Positions 1-4,066 of a stretch of DNA of 6,964 nucleotides are shown piece by piece. The position numbers were made by a program, and so were the translations under genes. The notes beneath the pieces are model-generated. The model did no database searches and had not been told where the DNA came from. It saw nothing but the letters and a program-made list of their open reading frames with translations. Source of the DNA: Bryobacteraceae bacterium (GTDB taxonomy: Bacteria > Acidobacteriota > Terriglobia > Bryobacterales > Bryobacteraceae); assembly GCA_025350445.1 (NCBI GenBank), contig JANXXV010000149.1, positions 1 to 6,964 of the forward strand, written 5' to 3'. Within the stretch, counting starts at the first letter, position 1. Each line of letters starts with the position of its first letter.

Positions 1-1
1 G

Positions 2-211
2 ACCGGCGCGTTGATCAACGGCGTCACTGATCACATGGCGGCGTGGCTGCCGGTGGTGAGCGGTGGCACCGTGACCGATGACTCGTCAGTGACCCTGTTC
101 TCGCTCGAGCGGGTGCTCGAAGAGACGACCTCGCTCATCGATGGGTCGAGCGCCGTGACCAAGAGGCGCCTGGCGTTGATGTCCAAGGCTTCTGGCGTGC
201 TCGCGCTCTGA
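2..211 (+). CDS. C-terminal fragment of an unrecognised protein, cut by left window edge
   Basis: The frame is open from the left edge and ends at TGA 209-211, leaving about 69 codons. The visible part is a mixed-polarity, non-membrane C-terminus (an ALINGVTDHMAAWLPVV stretch, then FSLERVLEETTSLIDG, then a basic KRRLALMSK end). I recognise no domain or motif. Only 15 bases separate its stop from the GTG start of the radical SAM gene on the same strand, so the two were probably cotranscribed. Codon use is coherent (G/C-rich third positions), which supports real coding. A start at the ATG at 11 is possible but not supported, because the frame continues upstream. Function unknown. Confidence 0.5.
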   Translation, partial: TGALINGVTDHMAAWLPVVSGGTVTDDSSVTLFSLERVLEETTSLIDGSSAVTKRRLALMSKASGVLAL

Positions 212-226
212 GCTACAGTCTTCAAG

Positions 227-559
227 GTGCAGCTCCGAGTGGCGCAGATCATCGCAGACACCGAGGCCGAGGGGCCCGGGCATCGCTTCGCGCTTTGGGT
301 GCAAGGGTGCACGCTTCGCTGTGAGGGCTGCTGCAACCCCGAGATGTTCGCGCCTGATCGCGGCGGCCAGGTCGTCGAGGTGCAGTCGGTGGTTGATCAG
401 CTGAAGTCTGTCGCCGGCCTCGAAGGCCTCTCAGTGCTCGGAGGTGAGCCGTTTGAACAAGCCGCCGCGCTCGCTGAGGTGTGTGAAGGCGCGCGGGCTG
501 CTGCAGGATACGCTGGTCGTGTGGGCTTCGGAGATGGGCCGCACGCCATTCGACAATAA
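227..559 (+). pseudogene. NrdG-like radical SAM / 4Fe-4S protein, truncated; foreign tail after ~490-505
   Basis: The N-terminus is that of a small NrdG/PflA-like radical SAM protein. A TEAEGPGHRFALWVQG lead-in runs into the cluster motif C28-x3-C32-x2-C35, followed by CNPEMF, and the GGEPFEQ motif sits at residues 72-78. The three cysteines bind the 4Fe-4S cluster that cleaves S-adenosylmethionine. The GGEP loop contacts the SAM methionine amine. Members of this family usually activate a glycyl-radical or other partner enzyme and run to about 150-240 residues. Here family-like sequence stops near residue 92 (CEGARAA). The remaining ~18 codons to the TAA at 557-559 are the out-of-frame start of the DUF1501 sequence, so the protein lacks the rest of its barrel. 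The start is GTG at 227, matching the usual short M-x-L-R-V family start. The gene it activated, if any, is not in view. I am confident of the family and not of the context. Confidence 0.75.
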
Positions 560-833
560 CCTCATCACCGATAAGCCGGGCCGCGATCACAATCAGTATG
601 GGCTGGTAGTGTGGATGGCGGGCGGCGATGTCCGGGCCGGGTCTACCTTCGGTGAAACGGATGATTTCGGTCTGAAGAACGCAGAAGCGCCGATCCCGCT
701 GCGCGATGTGCACGCCACTTTCCTGCGCTTGTTGGGGCTCGATCAGAACCGGCTTACGTATTTGAGCGCCGGCCGCTACAAGAAGCTCACCGATATCGGC
801 GGACGGATCATCAATCAAGTGGTCACGGTGTAG
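486..833 (+). pseudogene. DUF1501 protein, C-terminal fragment without its own start
   Basis: From the AAG at 486 the reading frame gives a typical DUF1501 C-terminus: KARGLLQDTLVVWASEMGRTP, then GRDHNQYGLVVWMAGGDVR, TDDFG, PLRDVHATFLRLLGL and a closing GRYKKLTDIGG, ending at TAG 831-833. DUF1501 proteins are sulfatase-fold-like, often Tat-exported, about 400-480 residues long, and abundant in Planctomycetes and Acidobacteriota. They often sit beside DUF1553/DUF1549 cytochrome-like genes. Function is poorly established. Only about 115 residues remain. Upstream of 486 the sequence belongs to the radical SAM gene in a different frame, so the N-terminal three quarters and the original start are missing. 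A GTG at 444 opens the frame, but its first 14 codons do not resemble the family. The stop overlaps a possible GTG start of the antitoxin (TAGTG). Confidence 0.8.
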
Positions 834-844
834 TGCGACAGGCG

Positions 845-1069
845 ATGCAGGTAGAATTCACCCCCGAACAGGAAGCGCAACTTTCGCGGCTAGCCACTAA
901 GGCCGGGACCATCCCCGAACAATTGGTGACGAAAGTTGTTGCCCGCTATCTTGACGAAGAATCCCGTTTTCTTGCCGCAGTCGAAAAAGGAATAGCGGCA
1001 GCCGAGCGCGGCGAGTTTATTGAAGAAGAGGAAATGGACGCCCGCCTGGAAGCCATGTTTAAGGCCTGA
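845..1069 (+). CDS. Type II antitoxin, ParD/ribbon-helix-helix-like
   Basis: The product is a 74-residue acidic protein placed directly before a RelE/ParE toxin. A short N-terminal strand (QVEF, residues 2-5) and helices at about 6-20 and 23-39 fit a ribbon-helix-helix DNA-binding fold, which in this class dimerises and represses its own promoter. The tail (residues ~40-74, ERGEFIEEEEMDARLEAM) is strongly acidic and amphipathic, as expected for the segment that wraps and neutralises a basic toxin. I chose ATG 845 because homologues of this type start at M-x-V-x-(F/L)-T-P-E-Q. A GTG at 833, sharing one base with the DUF1501 stop, would add four residues and allow coupling. Neither start has a strong Shine-Dalgarno. 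The last base of the stop (1067-1069) is the first base of the toxin ATG, the usual coupled arrangement. Exact family (ParD versus other RHH) is inferred. Confidence 0.78.
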   Translation: MQVEFTPEQEAQLSRLATKAGTIPEQLVTKVVARYLDEESRFLAAVEKGIAAAERGEFIEEEEMDARLEAMFKA

Positions 1070-1341
1070 TGCGCATTCGCTGGACCGGTCCCGCCGCAGG
1101 CTTCGCGAGCATCAAGAACTATCTTCAACAACGTTACCCGCATTTCGCGGAACCAACCGTACGTACAATCTACCGGCGCATCCGTTCCCTAAAATCTGCG
1201 CCTGACCGCGGTAGACCCGGCCACCGCATCGGGACAAGAGAACCGACGCTAACGCCGCTCCCCTACGTAGGGGTCTACTCGATAAAAGCTGAAGCCGTCG
1301 AAATCCTGCACATCTATCACGGTGCCCGGGATTGGCAATAA
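1069..1341 (+). CDS. RelE/ParE-superfamily toxin
   Basis: The product is a 90-residue basic protein with the ParE/RelE layout: an N-terminal strand (RIRWT, 2-6), helices about 9-22 and 26-43, then a sheet core containing DRGRPG (46-51), GTRE (55-58), LPYVGVYSI (64-72) and a terminal EILHIYHGARDW (78-89). These are hallmark ParE/YoeB-type segments. ParE members poison DNA gyrase and RelE members cut mRNA on the ribosome, and the sequence alone does not say which applies here. Length is normal and no frameshift is seen, so the toxin looks intact. Small departures from common homologues are a proline in GTREP, where a leucine is usual, and glycine in YVGVY, where valine is usual. It overlaps the antitoxin stop by one base (TGATG), ensuring coupled translation, and would be neutralised by that antitoxin. 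It ends 58 bases before the hairpin array. Confidence 0.85.
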   Translation: MRIRWTGPAAGFASIKNYLQQRYPHFAEPTVRTIYRRIRSLKSAPDRGRPGHRIGTREPTLTPLPYVGVYSIKAEAVEILHIYHGARDWQ

Positions 1342-1398
1342 ACGAACGCTGGGTACGTGCTTCACTCAGGTAATTGCTATGGCAGCAGCGCGGGTGGG

Positions 1399-1416
1399 GC
1401 GGTCCCCCTGGACCGC
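1399..1416. repeat. Perfect hairpin, 7-bp stem with CCCT loop
   Basis: GCGGTCC (1399-1405) pairs perfectly with GGACCGC (1410-1416) across a four-base loop. It is the first unit of a tight hairpin array in the 217-base gap between the convergent toxin and enolase genes. No run of T follows on either strand, so it is not a classical intrinsic terminator, although it could still act as one or as an RNA-stabilising end. Confidence 0.75.
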
Positions 1417-1460
1417 GCGGGACGCCGTCGTCCCGCTGCCGGAAGCCGGACGACGGCGTC
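1417..1460. repeat. Overlapping alternative hairpins: 8-bp stem or 13-bp stem
   Basis: Immediately after the first hairpin, GCGGGACG (1417-1424) pairs with CGTCCCGC (1429-1436) over a CCGT loop. The same left arm can instead take part in a longer perfect stem: GACGCCGTCGTCC (1421-1433) with GGACGACGGCGTC (1448-1460), whose 14-base interior holds a further GCT/AGC pairing (1435-1437 with 1444-1446). The two folds are mutually exclusive because they share 1421-1433. Head-to-tail GC-rich hairpins of this style occur as dispersed intergenic repeats in many genomes (REP-like). No second copy is present in this window, so repeat status is inferred. With neighbour 1399-1416 it lies between two convergent genes and may serve both as a transcript end. 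Confidence 0.65.
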
Positions 1461-1558
1461 AATGCGCCAGCTACACGAAATGCTACGAAACCGTATCCAC
1501 CTGACTCAAGCACATACCCACTAAACGAATTTTTGGGCGAACTTCATAGAAGTAAGGG

Positions 1559-2755
1559 CTACGCTTTCACGCGATACCTTTCCACAGCTTCTTCATCCAC
1601 ATCAAGTCCAATGCCAGGATACGGCGGCGCAACCAAATCCCCGTTTTCAAACCGGAACATCGTCTTGCTTTTCAAAACCTTCAACCCCGGCGACCATTGC
1701 TCTTCCGGCAGCAGCGGCGGCGAGATCAGCGCGACCTCCTGCAGCGGTGAACCAATCGCCAGCGTTGCCTGCAGCCAACCGGCCAGGGTCAACGCCATCG
1801 ACCCATGCAGGATGCACGGGACGTGGAACGATTCCGCAAGAATCCCCACCTTACGGCACATATAAATGCCACCGGCACCGCGTCCGTCCGGTTGCAGGAT
1901 GTCGTAAGTCTGGTGCAGCAGGCACTGGCGATAGGGTTCCAAACTGGCGTATCCTTCGCCGCCGGTAATCGCAATATCCACCGCGCGGGCCAGCTTCGCC
2001 GGCGTCTCATAGTCGTCCCGTGCGAAGGGTTCTTCCAGCCAGTAAGCTCCGGCTGTCTGCAGGCCCCGAGCCACCTTAAGACCCGTCTCGTAGTCCCAAA
2101 CCTTTTGCCCAGCCATGCTGACCGGCATATGCGCGGTCCGGTCGAACATCACTTTGAAGTCTTTGCTCACCGCGGCGCGAATCTCCCGACAGACCTTCAC
2201 ATCGTCCATGGGGTTGGGCCGCCACGCGCGGATCTTCATTCCCTTGAAACCGGCCTTCTCGATTCGCACGGCCATGTCTACCTGCTGCTGGAAGGGGACC
2301 TGCTGCTGATCCGCATCGCCTTTCCAAACGCACGTCAGATACGCGGTGACGCGATCTTGCGCGCCGCCCAATAATTTGTATACAGGCTGGCCGGCAATCT
2401 TCCCAATGGCGTCCCACACCGCATGTTCTACTCCGCCCCAACGCCCCAGACCATCGCGCACCTGGGTGTCGACATTGAACAGGTCTTTGCCCACCAACAC
2501 CTGCTTCACATCCGCCAGCGCCCGGCGCGGCGCTCCCGCGAACGAGTATCCGGTAACTCCCGCATCCGTCATCACCTTGGCCACGCCAAAACGATGCTGC
2601 AGTCCGGCTTCGGCCTCCGCCGCACTTACCGGAATATTGATCTCGAACAAATCCACGTCAGTAATGCGCACCGGCTTCACGGCGGCCCGCAATGCGCTGA
2701 TGCTGGCGAGTGCGCCGCCACCCAGCATCAGTTCCCGGCGATTGAATTTATGCAC
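1559..2755 (-). CDS. Tat-exported enolase-superfamily enzyme (mandelate racemase-like), second of pair
   Basis: Mandelate racemase/muconate-lactonising-type enzyme of 398 residues with a twin-arginine signal (FNRRELMLGGGALAS, then a short hydrophobic stretch), so probably exported folded to the periplasm. After an N-terminal capping domain, the barrel carries K174-x-R176 (KIRAWRP), metal ligands D205 (MFDRTA), E241 (WLEEPF) and E267 (ITGGEG), then the dyad residues D290 (ILQPD) and H317 (ILHGS). Family members abstract the proton alpha to a carboxylate and then dehydrate or epimerise acid sugars. The substrate cannot be read here. Arg replaces the second Lys of the classical K-x-K. I chose GTG 2755-2753 because AAGGAG lies 10 bases upstream inside the preceding gene, and the resulting N-terminus is a compact Tat signal. 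An ATG at 2785 would add ten residues but has no ribosome site. It overlaps its paralogue by 8 bases, implying coupled translation. Confidence 0.88.
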   Translation of the reverse strand: MHKFNRRELMLGGGALASISALRAAVKPVRITDVDLFEINIPVSAAEAEAGLQHRFGVAKVMTDAGVTGYSFAGAPRRALADVKQVLVGKDLFNVDTQVRDGLGRWGGVEHAVWDAIGKIAGQPVYKLLGGAQDRVTAYLTCVWKGDADQQQVPFQQQVDMAVRIEKAGFKGMKIRAWRPNPMDDVKVCREIRAAVSKDFKVMFDRTAHMPVSMAGQKVWDYETGLKVARGLQTAGAYWLEEPFARDDYETPAKLARAVDIAITGGEGYASLEPYRQCLLHQTYDILQPDGRGAGGIYMCRKVGILAESFHVPCILHGSMALTLAGWLQATLAIGSPLQEVALISPPLLPEEQWSPGLKVLKSKTMFRFENGDLVAPPYPGIGLDVDEEAVERYRVKA

Positions 2756-3965
2756 GTGCGCGGTACTCCTTGATGGCATCTTCATTCAGATCGAGACCAA
2801 GGCCCGGCAGGTTCGATAAATGGACGAATCCGTTCGCCACGCGAAATACGTGAGGCGTCCTGACAAGCTTCAGCGCCGGCGACCACTGCTCTTCCGGCAG
2901 GTTCGGCCCGCCGATAATCTCCTGCCATTCGCAGTTGCTCATCGCACAACCCGCTTGGATATACCCTGCCAAAGCCAGCGAGCCGGTGCCATGCTGGATA
3001 CACGGCACACCGAACGATTCCGCCAGCACCGAGATTTTCCGCGCCATCCAGATACCGCCGCAAATGCGCGTGTCAGGTTGAAGAATGTCGTAGGTCTTAT
3101 GCGTCAGGAATTCCAGGAACTCATAGGTGCTCTTGGCCAACTCGCCGCCGGTAATCAGGATGTCCACCTCTTCGGCCAGCCGCGCCGGGCCATAGATGTC
3201 GTGGCCGTCGAAGGGCTCCTCTAACCAGTAAGCGCCGTACTTTTCCAGGCCCCGGCAGACCTGAAGCGCCGTCTGATAATCCCAAACCCAACCTGGACGC
3301 ACCGCCGTCCGGTCCAGCATGATCTTGAATTCCGCACCCACCGCCGCGCGCATCACGCCAACCATGTCCACGTCGTCCATGGGCCTTGGCCGCCACGCGC
3401 GAATCTTGATTCCGCTATAGCCGGATTGCTTCAGCCGCGCGGCGAACTTAGCTTGCGTTTCGTAGGGAACGTCCGATTGATCGGCCTTGCCGGCGAACAC
3501 GCTTGTTCGATAGACACGCAGTTTGTCGCGCGATCCACCCAGCAGTTTCGCTACAGGCAGGCCGGCGATGCGGCCGATCGCATCCCACATGGCGTGTTCA
3601 ACGCCGGACCAACTCTGTACGCCGGATTCGCCGCGCTCCATCTGCAGCCGGTTGACATGGCGGTCCACCGCGAACAGATCCTGTCCCACCAGTGTAGGCT
3701 TCACCCAGCGCTGCAAAATATCCTGCGGACATGCGATGAACGATGTCCCCGTTACACCCGCATCGGTGTGAACCCGGGTTACCGGATAGGCGTAGATCCG
3801 GTCCGGATCGCGCTCACCGCCCGTGGGCGGAACGTTCACGTGAAAGGATTCAATGTCCGTAATGCGGACGCGGCGCGCCTCCGCGGCTACCGCGCGCAGC
3901 GGCCCCAGCAGTGCTTGCACCGCTGCTGAAGCCGCCGCGCCGATGATGGTTCGTCTTGTAAACAT
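2748..3965 (-). CDS. Tat-exported enolase-superfamily enzyme (mandelate racemase-like), first of pair
   Basis: Paralogue of the following gene, 405 residues from the ATG at 3965. The N-terminus MFTRRTIIGAAAS is a twin-arginine signal, followed by a hydrophobic segment and an AVAAEA site that fits signal-peptidase cleavage. The enolase capping domain follows, then a barrel with K187-x-R189 (KIRAWRPRPMDD), metal ligands D218 (MLDRTA), E249 (WLEEPF) and E275 (ITGGEL), and dyad residues D298 (ILQPD) and H325 (IQHGT). A conserved LPEEQWSP near the C-terminus is shared with the neighbour. Expected chemistry is Mg-dependent enolisation of a carboxylate such as an aldonic or uronic acid, in the periplasm. 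The specificity loops differ from its partner, so the pair may split substrates or stereoisomers. An in-frame TTG at 4007 would place 14 non-signal residues before the Tat motif and is rejected. GAG seven bases before the ATG is a weak ribosome site. It lies 101 bases after the receptor gene on the same strand. Confidence 0.9.
   Translation of the reverse strand: MFTRRTIIGAAASAAVQALLGPLRAVAAEARRVRITDIESFHVNVPPTGGERDPDRIYAYPVTRVHTDAGVTGTSFIACPQDILQRWVKPTLVGQDLFAVDRHVNRLQMERGESGVQSWSGVEHAMWDAIGRIAGLPVAKLLGGSRDKLRVYRTSVFAGKADQSDVPYETQAKFAARLKQSGYSGIKIRAWRPRPMDDVDMVGVMRAAVGAEFKIMLDRTAVRPGWVWDYQTALQVCRGLEKYGAYWLEEPFDGHDIYGPARLAEEVDILITGGELAKSTYEFLEFLTHKTYDILQPDTRICGGIWMARKISVLAESFGVPCIQHGTGSLALAGYIQAGCAMSNCEWQEIIGGPNLPEEQWSPALKLVRTPHVFRVANGFVHLSNLPGLGLDLNEDAIKEYRARA
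2766..2771 (-). promoter_or_regulatory. Shine-Dalgarno AAGGAG for the second enolase gene
   Basis: Read on the minus strand, AAGGAG lies 10 bases before a GTG (2755-2753), inside the last codons of the upstream paralogue (ATC-AAG-GAG-TAC). It decides the start in favour of GTG 2755 over ATG 2785 or ATG 2779. The upstream stop TAA (2750-2748) falls 3 bases downstream of the start codon, so ribosomes ending the first gene are positioned to restart. Confidence 0.65.
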
Positions 3966-3987
3966 CCGTTTTCTCAAAAGTGCAAAG

Positions 3988-4051
3988 GCCGCTTTCGGCT
4001 GCGCCAAGCGAACGGGTAACTCGGCGGACTAAGCCGCCGGAAGCGAGTCCG
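3988..4051 (-). other. Receptor-enolase intergenic segment with small competing stems
   Basis: The 101-base gap between the receptor stop and the enolase start holds three short pairings. On the minus strand CGGCGG (4039-4034) pairs with CCGCCG (4027-4022). CGGACT (4051-4046) pairs with AGTCCG (4030-4025), which overlaps the first pair's right arm so both cannot form. GCCG (3999-3996) pairs with CGGC (3991-3988) over AAAG. There is no T run after any of them and no convincing -35/-10 pair, so I call neither a terminator nor a promoter. A leaky transcript-processing or attenuation role is possible, and chance pairing in GC-rich sequence is not excluded. Confidence 0.35.
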
Positions 4052-4066
4052 TTTTGCGCAGGTTCC

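Noticed and set aside
249..818. 189-codon minus-strand open frame opposite the radical SAM/DUF1501 region
   Set aside because: It runs across the junction antisense to two frames with recognisable family motifs, and its own translation is low-complexity and Arg/Pro/Ala-rich with no motif. It is a shadow frame.
227..833. A radical SAM-DUF1501 fusion protein
   Set aside because: The two homologous parts are in different frames (227 frame versus 486 frame), and the first frame stops at 559, so no fused product can be made without a frameshift for which I see no slippery site.
1399..1460. Intrinsic terminator for the toxin or enolase transcript
   Set aside because: Stems are strong, but no T run follows on either strand, so I describe it as a hairpin repeat and leave termination as a possibility.
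1322..1865. Plus-strand open frames covering the hairpin array and entering the enolase gene
   Set aside because: Their translations have no recognisable motif. They cross the inverted repeats and then lie antisense to a conserved enzyme.
1805..2374. Long plus-strand open frames opposite the enolase and receptor genes (also 3426-3929, 4964-5434, 5465-5890, 5909-6319)
   Set aside because: All are antisense to well-conserved coding sequence and read as shadow translations. High GC content makes long antisense frames common.
3966..4007. Longer start (TTG 4007) for the first enolase gene
   Set aside because: It would add 14 residues ahead of the Tat motif and uses a rare start. The ATG at 3965 places the RR motif at the normal distance from the N-terminus.
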